64,000 nucleotides of DNA, taken from the NCBI GenBank assembly GCA_018675575.1, contig JABGXW010000075.1, forward strand, positions 56,552-120,551, read 5' to 3'. Within the stretch, counting starts at the first letter, position 1. The number at the start of each line of letters is the position of its first letter. The position numbers were made by a program, and so were the translations under genes. Origin of the DNA: Bacteriovoracaceae bacterium (GTDB lineage: Bacteria; Bdellovibrionota; Bacteriovoracia; Bacteriovoracales; Bacteriovoracaceae). Under the pieces are notes generated by a model. The model was given only the letters and a program-made list of their open reading frames with translations, searched no databases and had not been told where the DNA came from. Shown one piece after another: positions 27,342 to 36,276 of this stretch.

Positions 27342-27707
27342 ATGAAATTGCTGTTAAAAGAAAATAAATACATAACTTTGTTAGCGATTATTCAATTCTC
27401 ACATATTCTTGAAATTTGTTTTATGACAACTGCTTCAGGAAGAATGATTCCGTTTCTCACTCTGGTTTCAAAAGTACCTACGGCAAGTGAAAGAGGAAGT
27501 TTCATGGGTGCCTTGTACTCTATTCGTTCCTGTGGATCAGCTCTATCAACTTTGATAGCAGGTTTGTTAATTTCTGAAAATAGCAGTGGAAAATTAATGG
27601 GATTTGATATTACAGGTTATTTATCTGTTTTTATTATACTCGTGACGATTTATCTTACTTTTCATATTAATAAAGGGCCACAAGAAAGGTCCCTCTCCAG
27701 TGTGTAA
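27342..27707 (+). pseudogene. Remnant of an MFS transporter (C-terminal membrane helices)
   Basis: 121 residues that read like the last three or four helices of a major-facilitator permease: a helix (ITLLAIIQFSHILEICF), the loop SGRMIPFLTLVSKVPTASERGSFMG, a helix with SIRSCGSALSTLIAGLL and a final helix GYLSVFIILVTIYLTF. Full MFS proteins are near 400 residues, and no upstream part is present in any frame. No ribosome-binding site is seen. I read it as a decayed gene, though a small four-helix protein cannot be excluded. Confidence 0.6.
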
Positions 27708-28031
27708 ATATGGGCTATTTAGCTGGCCGTTTTCTAAGGGCCAAATCGCTACGCTTTTTCGGTAGCAAAGTTTAATTAACTAGATCAAAGTACCGATATA
27801 TGGTATGGCCAAATCTTGTATTATAATGAATGATTACTACCTCTCGGCGACCTCATATAAAGCTGGCAAGGTGCCGGAGAAAATTTTGCTATCAAATGCG
27901 ATATGAATTGAAAATAGATTACAAAAAGAGAAACAATAGAAAGTATTTAATAAGGCCAAGACTCATACAGTTGGTATTGTTAAAGTTGGAAATGAATAAT
28001 GGAGATAATAAAAATAAAGAATAAGGACTAG
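27708..28031. other. Intergenic region between the MFS remnant and the HD-type gene
   Basis: About 320 bases without a convincing gene. A hairpin GCTAC-(9 bases)-GTAGC at 27748-27766 could end transcription from the remnant. A perfect TATAAT at 27822-27827, without a good -35, may serve the downstream HD gene about 200 bases away. A 64-codon open frame at 27830-28024 encodes an arginine- and lysine-rich, low-complexity peptide with no ribosome-binding site, and I do not believe it is a gene. Confidence 0.5.
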
Positions 28032-29366
28032 ATGGCAGAAATAACACAAATGAATATTATACTCTTAGAACATCGACTAGACTATAAAGCAATTTATGGA
28101 ATGAACCTTACATTATACCTCGGGGCGAATGTTATAACGACTAAGACTATTCAGGAAACAATGAACATAATATCTGAACAAAATATTGATCTTATTTTTA
28201 TTAACAACGATGCTTATGTCCAAGATATTGCCAATGACTTATTCACCAAGATGGAGAAAAACTTAACAACTGTACCACTATTTATCATTGGTAATACGAA
28301 GTTAAATAATGATCTTGGAGAAAAGTTTGAAAGTAATTGCCAATTGAGAGATGTTATTCAATCAATAGCAAAGAGCAAGTCTATCACTGCAAAGATGATG
28401 TCAGAGATGGATCAACCTGCTTATTTTCCTCTCCCTATGGAATTTATTGTACCTGGATGGCAGACCATAGTAGAGATTTTTATTAAAAGATCTGATACTT
28501 ACAGAATTGCTTTTCTGGCAGAAGAGATTATATTTTCTGAACAATTAGAAGAACAAAAAGCTGATGGCAATAATCAACTGTATGTAGATAGGGATAAAAG
28601 GTTAAGGTTTGTAAATAATATTACCTTGCAGATGACAGCAAAATTAAATGATCCCAATATGGAGCTGACTGAAAGAGTAAAGGTTACAGAGGTTGCTTTT
28701 CAGATGGTGATGGAACAAGCGAGGCAAATAGGTATTGGGGACAGTACTATGGAGCTTGCAAACTCATGCATAGAATCCATGACATCAATGGTAAAATCAA
28801 TTCCAAGCCTAGATAAACTTTTAAAAAATATACTAAAAAATACTGGCTCATATAGATATAAGCAATCTTTATTAATTAGCTATATAGGTTCACATATTAT
28901 CAAGAAAACAAAATATCCAAGTAAAACTCAGCAAGAAATTTTTGCTTTTGTTTCCTTCTTTCATAATATTGGACTTCATAAAGATGAGTACGCAATGATT
29001 CATACCGATGAGCAATTAGAAGAATCGAATTTAAGCGAAAAAGAAAAGATCTTAATAGAAAGACATGCAATAATTGCGGCAAGATTAGTGACTAACTCAG
29101 GAAAAAAAAATCCATATGAAGTCGGAATTATCTTAAAACAACATCATGGCTCTACTAAAGGACTGGGACTATCAAATCTATCACCTAATATTTCACATCT
29201 TGCAATGATTTTTATTTTTGCGCAAGAATGGACGAATATAGTTTTGAATTTTGAAAATGAAGAACGTAGACCTAATAAAAAACAAGTCATTGAAACGCTT
29301 AAAAGAAAATATGACCTGAAAGGGTTTTATAACTTACTTCCGATTTTGGATACATTAGAGCTTTAA
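28032..29366 (+). CDS. Degenerate HD-GYP-family protein with pseudo-receiver domain
   Basis: Same architecture as the HD-GYP protein at 17031: an N-terminal receiver-like domain (ILLEHRLDYKAIYGM; IDLIFINNDAY), a middle domain (about 130-200, VEIFIKRSDTYRIAFLAEE) and an HD-like C-terminal half. The catalytic residues have decayed: the HD pair reads H311-N312 (FFHNIGL) and the GYP region reads HHGSTKGLGL (371-380), without the Glu-Arg-x-Asp and GYP residues. It probably binds rather than cleaves a ligand, or works by protein contact. The start follows AAGGACTAG. It is monocistronic. Confidence 0.72.
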   Translation: MAEITQMNIILLEHRLDYKAIYGMNLTLYLGANVITTKTIQETMNIISEQNIDLIFINNDAYVQDIANDLFTKMEKNLTTVPLFIIGNTKLNNDLGEKFESNCQLRDVIQSIAKSKSITAKMMSEMDQPAYFPLPMEFIVPGWQTIVEIFIKRSDTYRIAFLAEEIIFSEQLEEQKADGNNQLYVDRDKRLRFVNNITLQMTAKLNDPNMELTERVKVTEVAFQMVMEQARQIGIGDSTMELANSCIESMTSMVKSIPSLDKLLKNILKNTGSYRYKQSLLISYIGSHIIKKTKYPSKTQQEIFAFVSFFHNIGLHKDEYAMIHTDEQLEESNLSEKEKILIERHAIIAARLVTNSGKKNPYEVGIILKQHHGSTKGLGLSNLSPNISHLAMIFIFAQEWTNIVLNFENEERRPNKKQVIETLKRKYDLKGFYNLLPILDTLEL

Positions 29367-29539
29367 TCTACATTTATATCTAAGATAAGTTCTGTAACTT
29401 ATTCTGCGTGATTGCGACTCATCTAATTATTAGATCGTTTATATCTAAATAATGAGCATGATCACTTGATAAAAGTATTTAAATATTGATTATTCAATGG
29501 CTTAATGGCCAATCAAATAGATTTGAATATAAAGGCTGG

Positions 29540-29574
29540 ACGCGCTGCGTTTGACACCAATAAATACAAACTGA
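29540..29574 (+). promoter_or_regulatory. Candidate promoter region of the pyrimidine-catabolism operon
   Basis: A mini-palindrome ACGC-GCT-GCGT (29540-29550) abuts a perfect -35 TTGACA (29551-29556). At 16-17 bases the possible -10 is weak (GATAGG/ATAGGT). Such a poor -10 next to a palindrome would suit an activator- or repressor-controlled operon, but the assignment is tentative. The remainder of the 263-bp gap shows no gene. Confidence 0.3.
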
Positions 29575-29629
29575 TAGGTCTTTATACTAAAATTTTAATT
29601 AAAAAAACCTTATATGGATAGGAGGCCCT

Positions 29630-31126
29630 ATGCCCAACAAGTTAAGTAATTACATCAATGGACAATTTGTAGATTCACATGGATCTGAAACATTTGATAT
29701 CCATAATCCGGCAACAAATAAATTGATTGGATTAACTCCCCTTGGAACTACCACAGATGTTGATCAGGCGGTTGCTGCCGCTAAAGAAGCTTTTCAGACA
29801 TGGAGAAATACTCCTGCTATCGATAGGGTTCAACCATTATTTAAATTAAAAGCTTTACTTGATGAACATGCAAAAGAAATTGCTGAACTCATTGTGAAAG
29901 AACATGGAAAGACTTTGAAGGAGGCCATGGGTGATATCCTAAGAGGAATTCAAATGGTGGAAGTTGCCACAGGTATGCCTTCTTTAATGATGGGCGAGAA
30001 CTTAACAAATATTGCAGCAGGAATTGACGCTTCTACAGAAAGAAGACCAATCGGTGTCTTCGCAGGAATTACTCCGTTTAACTTTCCGGCCATGGTTCCG
30101 TTTTGGTTTTGGCCATTCGCTGTAGCTTCTGGAAACACTTATGTTCTTAAACCATCTGAAAGAGTTCCTCTTACACAGATGAGAATTTTTGAACTTATTT
30201 CGCAATGTGGTTTCCCAAAGGGTGTTATTAATATGATCCACGGTGGAAAAGATGTCGTGAATGGACTTTGTGACCATGCAGATGTTGAGGGGGTTAACTT
30301 TGTTGGCTCGACTCCAATTGCAAAACATGTCTATACAAGAAGCACGGCTTCTGGAAAAAGAGTTCAGGCATTAGGTGGGGCCAAAAACTTTATGGTTCTG
30401 TTACCAGATGCTGTTATGGACCAATCAATCAAAGCTATGGTTGATTCTTGTTATGGTTGTGCTGGAGAAAGGTGTTTAGCCGGATCAATATTAGTAGGTG
30501 TCGGAGATGCCTATGACAAAATGAAAGAGTTAGTACTAAAAGAAATGGAAAATATTGTAGTTGGAAATGGATTAGATTCTAAAACTACCTTGGGCCCCGT
30601 TATTTCAAAGGCTGCACAAGAAAGAATTACCTCGGATATTGCAACGGCCGTTTCTGAAGGTGCCGAATTATTGATCGATGGTAGAAATACGAAAGTTAGT
30701 GGTCATGAAGAAGGATACTTTATGGGACCAACCGTACTTGATAAGATTAACCCCGGAACATTAATGGCCACCAAAGAGATTTTTGGACCGGTGATTGGTC
30801 TCATGCAAGTAAAAACTTTGGATGATGCAATTGAAATGTTAAATGGATCTGAATTTGCAAATACTACTTCATTGTTTACCACCAATGGCGGAGCCGCTAG
30901 AAAGTTTATAAACCAAGTCATTCCATCTATGGTTGGGATCAATATCGGTGTGCCTGCACCTATGGCCTTCTTTTCATTTGGAGGATCAAAAGATTCATTC
31001 TTTGGAGATATTAAGGTTCATGGAAATTCTTCAGTTGAGTTTTTTACAGAAAAACATACTTCAATGATCCGTTGGTATGAAAAAGGAATTGATTCCTCTG
31101 TTTCATCAATCTGGGGAACAAAATAA
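29630..31126 (+). CDS. mmsA: CoA-acylating methylmalonate-semialdehyde dehydrogenase
   Basis: Oxidises methylmalonate semialdehyde (or malonate semialdehyde) with NAD and CoA to propionyl-CoA (or acetyl-CoA). Aldehyde dehydrogenase motifs: GVFAGITPFNFPAM in the cofactor fold, GSTPIAKH, and the catalytic Cys282 in CAGERCLAGS. The CAGERCLA context is typical of MmsA. Length 498 is normal. A strong ribosome-binding site, ATAGGAGG, precedes the ATG. It is the first gene of the pyrimidine operon, although it acts last: it consumes the semialdehydes produced by the aminotransferase three genes on. Confidence 0.92.
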   Translation: MPNKLSNYINGQFVDSHGSETFDIHNPATNKLIGLTPLGTTTDVDQAVAAAKEAFQTWRNTPAIDRVQPLFKLKALLDEHAKEIAELIVKEHGKTLKEAMGDILRGIQMVEVATGMPSLMMGENLTNIAAGIDASTERRPIGVFAGITPFNFPAMVPFWFWPFAVASGNTYVLKPSERVPLTQMRIFELISQCGFPKGVINMIHGGKDVVNGLCDHADVEGVNFVGSTPIAKHVYTRSTASGKRVQALGGAKNFMVLLPDAVMDQSIKAMVDSCYGCAGERCLAGSILVGVGDAYDKMKELVLKEMENIVVGNGLDSKTTLGPVISKAAQERITSDIATAVSEGAELLIDGRNTKVSGHEEGYFMGPTVLDKINPGTLMATKEIFGPVIGLMQVKTLDDAIEMLNGSEFANTTSLFTTNGGAARKFINQVIPSMVGINIGVPAPMAFFSFGGSKDSFFGDIKVHGNSSVEFFTEKHTSMIRWYEKGIDSSVSSIWGTK

Positions 31127-31156
31127 TTTAATTTAATTTATCTATAGAGGTCGAAA

Positions 31157-32551
31157 ATGAATAAAAAATTAATAAGAAATGGACATATTTGGTCAGCACA
31201 TGATGACTTTATAGGAGACGTTTATGTCGTTGATGGTAAGATCGCCGCAATTGGAAAAAATCTTGCGGATGTTTATTCTGCTGATGAAGTCATCGACGCT
31301 GATGGACTCTATGTTATTCCCGGTGGAATAGATGCCCATACGCATATGGAACTTCCTTTCATGGGAACTCATTCTGCAGATGATTTCGAGACAGGTACTT
31401 TGGCAGGACTTCATGGAGGAACAACATCAATCATAGATTTTGCAATTCAAACACAAGGTAATAGCCTTAAGGATTGTGTCAATCATTGGCATGAAAAAGC
31501 TGACGGAAAAGCAGTTGGAGATTACGCCTTCCATTGTGCTGTTACAGACTTCAATGAAAAAACAGCAAAAGAAGTTCCTGAAATGATTGATCAAGGTATT
31601 ACGTCATTTAAAACATTCATGGCCTATAAAGGCGTACTCATGATTGATGACAAGATGATGCTTGGTTTGATCAAAGAGGTGAGGAAGTATGGTGGACTTG
31701 TTTCTGTTCATGCTGAAAATGGAGACCTCGTTGATTCATTAGTTGAGCAATTTCGAATTGATGGAACTCTTTCTCCGAAGTATCATGCATTAGCTCACCC
31801 CCCCGAAGCTGAAGCGGAAGCGGCTACTAGAGTAATGGACTTGGCCCACTTTCACGACGCTCCTATTTACATCGTTCATACATCATGTCGACAGTCATTA
31901 AATAGAATGAAGATGAATTTCTTAAGAGAGCAAAGAATCTTTATTGAGACTTGCGCTCAATATTTATTATTAGATGATTCGGTTTATGATTTACCAAACT
32001 TTGAAGGTGCAAAGTATGTAATGTCTCCGCCTATTAGAAAAAAAGATGATCAAACGGCACTTTGGCATTCTCTACAATGTGGGCATGTTCACACAATTGC
32101 AACAGATCATTGTCCATTTAATTTTCATGGTCAAAAAGATATGGGCAGAGATGATTTTTCTAAAATACCTAATGGAGCAGCAGGAATAGAGCACCGTTTA
32201 GAACTTATCTTCTCAGAAGGTGTCAAGAAAGGTCGTATGACAATGAATAGGTTTGTTGAAGTTATGTGTTCTCATCCGGCATCTATCTTTGGACTTGGTA
32301 ACAAAGGTACATTAGCAATAGGAAAAGATGCTGATATTGTTTTAATTGATCCAAATGAAAAACACACTATATCTACAAAAACACATCATCATAATGTTGA
32401 CTCTTCAATTTATGAGGGCTGGGAGTTAACAGGAAAAGTTAAAACCGTACTTTCAAGAGGCAACATAGTTGTAAGAAATGGAAAAGCTGACCAAGTTACC
32501 AAGGGGCAAGGTGAGTTCTTAAAAAGAGATAAATTTAATTTTAGTCTATAA
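31157..32551 (+). CDS. hydA: Dihydropyrimidinase
   Basis: Zinc amidohydrolase that opens dihydrouracil or dihydrothymine to N-carbamoyl-beta-amino acids. Metal and catalytic motifs: DAHTHMELPF (His61, His63), TSFKTFMAYKGV holding the lysine that is carbamylated in the family, SVHAENGD, YIVHTSC and ATDHCPFNFHGQKDMG. Length 464 is typical. The ribosome-binding site (TAGAGG) lies 30 bases after mmsA. The next enzyme, beta-ureidopropionase, follows 25 bases on. Hydantoinase specificity cannot be excluded by sequence, but the operon argues for pyrimidines. Confidence 0.93.
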   Translation: MNKKLIRNGHIWSAHDDFIGDVYVVDGKIAAIGKNLADVYSADEVIDADGLYVIPGGIDAHTHMELPFMGTHSADDFETGTLAGLHGGTTSIIDFAIQTQGNSLKDCVNHWHEKADGKAVGDYAFHCAVTDFNEKTAKEVPEMIDQGITSFKTFMAYKGVLMIDDKMMLGLIKEVRKYGGLVSVHAENGDLVDSLVEQFRIDGTLSPKYHALAHPPEAEAEAATRVMDLAHFHDAPIYIVHTSCRQSLNRMKMNFLREQRIFIETCAQYLLLDDSVYDLPNFEGAKYVMSPPIRKKDDQTALWHSLQCGHVHTIATDHCPFNFHGQKDMGRDDFSKIPNGAAGIEHRLELIFSEGVKKGRMTMNRFVEVMCSHPASIFGLGNKGTLAIGKDADIVLIDPNEKHTISTKTHHHNVDSSIYEGWELTGKVKTVLSRGNIVVRNGKADQVTKGQGEFLKRDKFNFSL

Positions 32552-32576
32552 TGTTTAAAAAAAAAGGAGTTTTCAA

Positions 32577-33452
32577 ATGAGCAGAAATGTAAAATGTGGA
32601 ATTATTCAAATTGGAAATAAAGTCGACACAGAAAAATCTTGTGAAGAACATAGAATGGGAATGATTGAAGCACATCTTCCATATGTAGAAGAAGCTGCAA
32701 AAGCAGGAGTAAAAATACTTTGTTTTCAAGAAGTGTTTACAGGCCCTTACTTTTGCCCTTCTCAAGATACGAAATGGTATGGACTTGCAGAAAAAATCCC
32801 GTCTGGTCCAACTACTGCAAAAATGCAAGAACTTGCAAAGAAACACTCAATGGTTATAGTCGTACCTATTTACGAAGAAGAAATGCCAGGAGTTTACTAT
32901 AATACTGCCGCTGTTATTGATGCTGATGGAGAGTATTTAGGGAAATATAGAAAAAACCATATTCCACAAGTACAAGGATTTTGGGAAAAATTCTTCTTCA
33001 AGCCTGGTAATACCGGTTACCCTGTTTTCAAAACTAAGTATGCAACTGTTGGTGTCTATATCTGTTATGATAGACATTTTCCTGATGGAGCAAGATGTCT
33101 TGGACTAAGCGGAGCAGAAATTGTATTTAATCCTTCAGCAACTGTAGCCGGACTTTCTGAACATCTATGGAAAATAGAGCAACCAGCCCATGCTGTTGCA
33201 AATGGTTACTTTATTGCCGCAATTAATAGAGTGGGAACTGAAGGGCCCTGGAATATTGGTGAATTCTACGGACAATCATATTTTTGTAACCCTAAAGGAC
33301 AAATTGTTGCTGAAGGTTCTAGAGATAAAGATGAGCTCATTACTGCAGATCTCGATCTTGATATGATCAAAGAAGTAAGGGATACATGGCAATTCTATAG
33401 AGATCGAAGACCAGAGACATATGGACAATTAACTGACTTAGGTGAAAGATAA
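32577..33452 (+). CDS. pydC: Beta-ureidopropionase / N-carbamoyl-beta-amino acid amidohydrolase (nitrilase superfamily)
   Basis: Hydrolyses N-carbamoyl-beta-alanine to beta-alanine, CO2 and ammonia. The nitrilase triad is visible: Glu52 in CFQEVFTGPYF, Lys126 in KYRKNHIP and Cys163 in YICYDRHFPDG. Length 291 suits the bacterial enzyme. The strong ribosome-binding site (AAAAAGGAG) sits upstream of the ATG. The family also includes N-carbamoylputrescine amidase, which has a similar triad and length; the position between dihydropyrimidinase and the aminotransferase favours the pyrimidine role. Confidence 0.88.
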   Translation: MSRNVKCGIIQIGNKVDTEKSCEEHRMGMIEAHLPYVEEAAKAGVKILCFQEVFTGPYFCPSQDTKWYGLAEKIPSGPTTAKMQELAKKHSMVIVVPIYEEEMPGVYYNTAAVIDADGEYLGKYRKNHIPQVQGFWEKFFFKPGNTGYPVFKTKYATVGVYICYDRHFPDGARCLGLSGAEIVFNPSATVAGLSEHLWKIEQPAHAVANGYFIAAINRVGTEGPWNIGEFYGQSYFCNPKGQIVAEGSRDKDELITADLDLDMIKEVRDTWQFYRDRRPETYGQLTDLGER

Positions 33453-33487
33453 TTTTACTGAATTTATTGAAATGACGGAGAATCTCC

Positions 33488-34789
33488 ATGAGTGAAAATA
33501 AACGTGAACAAATAATTGAACAAAGAAAGAAATTTCTTTATCCAACTAAAATAGCTTATTATAAGAACCCCCTACATCTCGTAAAAGCTAAAGGAAGCTA
33601 CGTATGGGATGATCAAGGGAAGAAATATTTAGATTTTATTGGTGGAATTATTTGTATTTCAGTTGGTCACAATCATCCCGCAATTAAAAATAAAATGAAG
33701 GAAATGATTGATGGCGATGCTATTCAGCACACTACTTACCTTTATCTTTCTGAGTATATGGCCGACTTTGCTGAAAAACTCGCTAAAGTCGCGCCTGGGG
33801 ATCTCTCAAAAGTATATATGACAAACTCTGGTTCAGAAGCAAATGAAATGGCCGTTATGACTGCAAGGGCAGCAACCGGTAGACAAATGGTTCTGTCCTT
33901 AAGACATGGTTATCATGGAGGAACAAATGTTCCCCTAGGTCTATGTGGGCATGGTACATGGAAATTTGAAGGACAACCACAAGCTTCTGTTTCTCACGTC
34001 CAGGCTCCTTATTGCTATAGATGCCCATGGGGCAAAGAAAGAAATACTTGCAACTTAGAATGTGCTGATGAAGTTCAAGAAGTGATTGATACTACTACAG
34101 ACGGAAATATTGCTGCATTTATTTGTGAACCAATTCTTGGGGTTGGTGGATTTATTGATGCTCCTGTTGGATATCATAAAAAAGTTTACGACATTGTTAA
34201 AAGGGCCGGTGGAATGTACATCTCTGACGAAGTGCAAACAGGAGTCGGAAGGACTGGAAAAAATTTTTTTGCAATAGCTGATTCTGAGGTTGTTCCTGAC
34301 TTTATTACTATGGCCAAAGGAATAGGTAATGGTGCTCCTGTAGGGGCTGTAATTACTAAGACCGAACATGCAGATGCATTAAAAGGTAAATTACATTTTA
34401 ACACTTTTGGTGGTGATCCTTATCAAGCAATGCAAGCGGGTAAAGTCATCGACATTATTAAAGATGAAAACTTAATAGAGAACGCAGAAAAAATGGGCCA
34501 TTATCTGAAAGAAGGTTTTATGGATCTCCAAAAAGACTTCCCAATCATAGGAGACATAAGAGGACGTGGCTTGCTGTTGGGATTAGAGCTTGTTCTAGAC
34601 GCAAAAAGTAAAAATCCAAACCCTGAAGCTGCGTCTAAACTTATGGAGACGGCCCGTAGTGAAAATATTCTCATCGGTAAAGGTGGATTACGAGGTAATG
34701 TAGTAAGATTGGCACCCTCTATGGCCATCACTAAGAATGAATGTGATGAATTATTAATAGGGCTAAGAAGAGCATTTAGAAATTTATAG
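33488..34789 (+). CDS. Class III aminotransferase, beta-alanine/3-aminoisobutyrate type
   Basis: PLP-dependent omega-aminotransferase expected to convert beta-alanine or 3-aminoisobutyrate to malonate or methylmalonate semialdehyde. Class III motifs: LDFIGGIICISVGHNHPAI, TNSGSEANEMAV (phosphate binding), RHGYHGGTN, ISDEVQTGVGRTG with the cofactor Asp, and the PLP Lys277 in MAKGIGNGAP. The unusual cluster YCYRCPWGKERNTCNLEC (four cysteines) is found in AGXT2-like members. Length 433 is normal. AGXT2-like activity (alanine-glyoxylate) is possible too. It feeds the first gene of the operon. Confidence 0.87.
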   Translation: MSENKREQIIEQRKKFLYPTKIAYYKNPLHLVKAKGSYVWDDQGKKYLDFIGGIICISVGHNHPAIKNKMKEMIDGDAIQHTTYLYLSEYMADFAEKLAKVAPGDLSKVYMTNSGSEANEMAVMTARAATGRQMVLSLRHGYHGGTNVPLGLCGHGTWKFEGQPQASVSHVQAPYCYRCPWGKERNTCNLECADEVQEVIDTTTDGNIAAFICEPILGVGGFIDAPVGYHKKVYDIVKRAGGMYISDEVQTGVGRTGKNFFAIADSEVVPDFITMAKGIGNGAPVGAVITKTEHADALKGKLHFNTFGGDPYQAMQAGKVIDIIKDENLIENAEKMGHYLKEGFMDLQKDFPIIGDIRGRGLLLGLELVLDAKSKNPNPEAASKLMETARSENILIGKGGLRGNVVRLAPSMAITKNECDELLIGLRRAFRNL

Positions 34790-34800
34790 AGGAGAATATT

Positions 34801-36276
34801 TTGAGTGAACATATAAATGAAGATCTAGCTCCAGTCCCACAAGTTGAAAGAACTTGGAATAGTATGAACTATTTTGCTCTTTGGGTAGGGATGGCAGTAT
34901 GTATTCCTTCTTATATGATTGCAGCAAGTCTAATCACAGCTGGAATGAGCCTAACTCAAGCTGTGTCTTGTGTCTTTTTAGGCAACATGATTGTTCTTAT
35001 TCCAATGGTTTTAAATGGCAAAGTAGGAGCAAAATATGGAATACCTTATCCAGTCTTTGCAAGATCAAGTTTTGGAATATTGGGTTCAAATGTCCCCGCT
35101 TTATTAAGGGCGATTGTTGCTTGTGGTTGGTTTGGAATTCAATCTTGGATCGGTGGAATGGCAGTAATGGCAGTGATCACAACATTCTGGCCAGGATTTG
35201 CCACTCTTCCTAATATTCTCCCCGTATTTATGGGTACTACGACGGCCCCATTTATATCTTTCCTCATTTTTTGGGGTCTAAATGTTTTAATAATCATTAA
35301 GGGTGTTCAAACTATTAAATGGTTTGAAACAGCTTCCGCCCCTTTATTACTTCTTTCTGGTATTGCTCTTTTAGTTTGGGCCGTAACTTCTGTTGCAGAG
35401 GTTGAAGGTAGTTTTGCAGCCGCCTTTACTCGATTATTTAATCAACCTTCTAAATTTGCTAACACCAGTGAATTTCTTAAATTTTTTATTCCATCATTAA
35501 CTGGAATGGTTGGATTCTGGGCCACAATGAGTCTTAATATTCCAGATTTTACACGTTATGCTAAAGATCAACGATCTCAATTTATTGGTCAGCTAGTGGG
35601 ACTTCCAACTACTATGACATTATTTGCATTAATTGGAGTCGTCGTCACCAATGCGACAGTTGTTCTTTACGGAACAGCTATTTGGGATCCAGTCCAAGTG
35701 ATACAAAAGTTTGATTCTGCGATTCTTCTTTGTGTGTCCATGGTGATTATTGTGATTGCAACATTATCAACAAATATAGCAGCAAATGTCGTTGGACCTG
35801 CAAATGACTTTTCAAATGCAGCACCTACAAAGATTAACTTTAGACGGGGGGGATTGTTAACGGCCGTACTTGGAATTATAATGATGCCATGGAAGTTAAT
35901 CGCTGACCCCACGGGTTATATTTTTACTTGGTTGCTGGGGTATTCGTCCTTATTAGGACCTATCGGTGGAATCTTATTGGTTGATTATTATCTGGTAAGA
36001 AAACAAGAATTAAATATTCCCGATCTTTATAAAAAAGAAGGCGAATATACTTATTATAAAGGATTTAACTTTGCAGCATTGACAGCATTTATCTTAGGAG
36101 TGCTTCCAAATGTTCCCGGATTCTTCCACCAAATTGGTGTCATTGAAAATATCTCATCACGCTTTGAAACAATTTATTCGTATGCTTGGTTTGTAGGGCT
36201 TCCTACCGCCGGTATAATTTATTATTTAATGACCAAATTAGCATTAACTGGCGAAAGGAAGGCACAACATGTCTAA
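34801..36276 (+). CDS. NCS1-family nucleobase:cation symporter
   Basis: Inner-membrane importer of the Mhp1/PucI/CodB family, here probably for uracil, thymine, allantoin-like compounds or hydantoins. About twelve hydrophobic helices are visible. Family cues are NYFALWVGMAVCIPSYM near the N-terminus, YGIPYPVFARSSFG, GWFGIQSWIGG and NIPDFTRYAKD. Length 491 is normal. The start is a TTG preceded by AGAGGAG with a suitable gap. Its stop overlaps the preA start by 8 bases. Its position in the operon identifies it as the uptake step; the exact substrate is inferred. Confidence 0.88.
   Translation: MSEHINEDLAPVPQVERTWNSMNYFALWVGMAVCIPSYMIAASLITAGMSLTQAVSCVFLGNMIVLIPMVLNGKVGAKYGIPYPVFARSSFGILGSNVPALLRAIVACGWFGIQSWIGGMAVMAVITTFWPGFATLPNILPVFMGTTTAPFISFLIFWGLNVLIIIKGVQTIKWFETASAPLLLLSGIALLVWAVTSVAEVEGSFAAAFTRLFNQPSKFANTSEFLKFFIPSLTGMVGFWATMSLNIPDFTRYAKDQRSQFIGQLVGLPTTMTLFALIGVVVTNATVVLYGTAIWDPVQVIQKFDSAILLCVSMVIIVIATLSTNIAANVVGPANDFSNAAPTKINFRRGGLLTAVLGIIMMPWKLIADPTGYIFTWLLGYSSLLGPIGGILLVDYYLVRKQELNIPDLYKKEGEYTYYKGFNFAALTAFILGVLPNVPGFFHQIGVIENISSRFETIYSYAWFVGLPTAGIIYYLMTKLALTGERKAQHV

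Noticed and set aside
27830..28024. 64-codon open frame as a gene
   Set aside because: Arg/Lys-rich low-complexity product, no ribosome-binding site, and it lies in a promoter-like gap.
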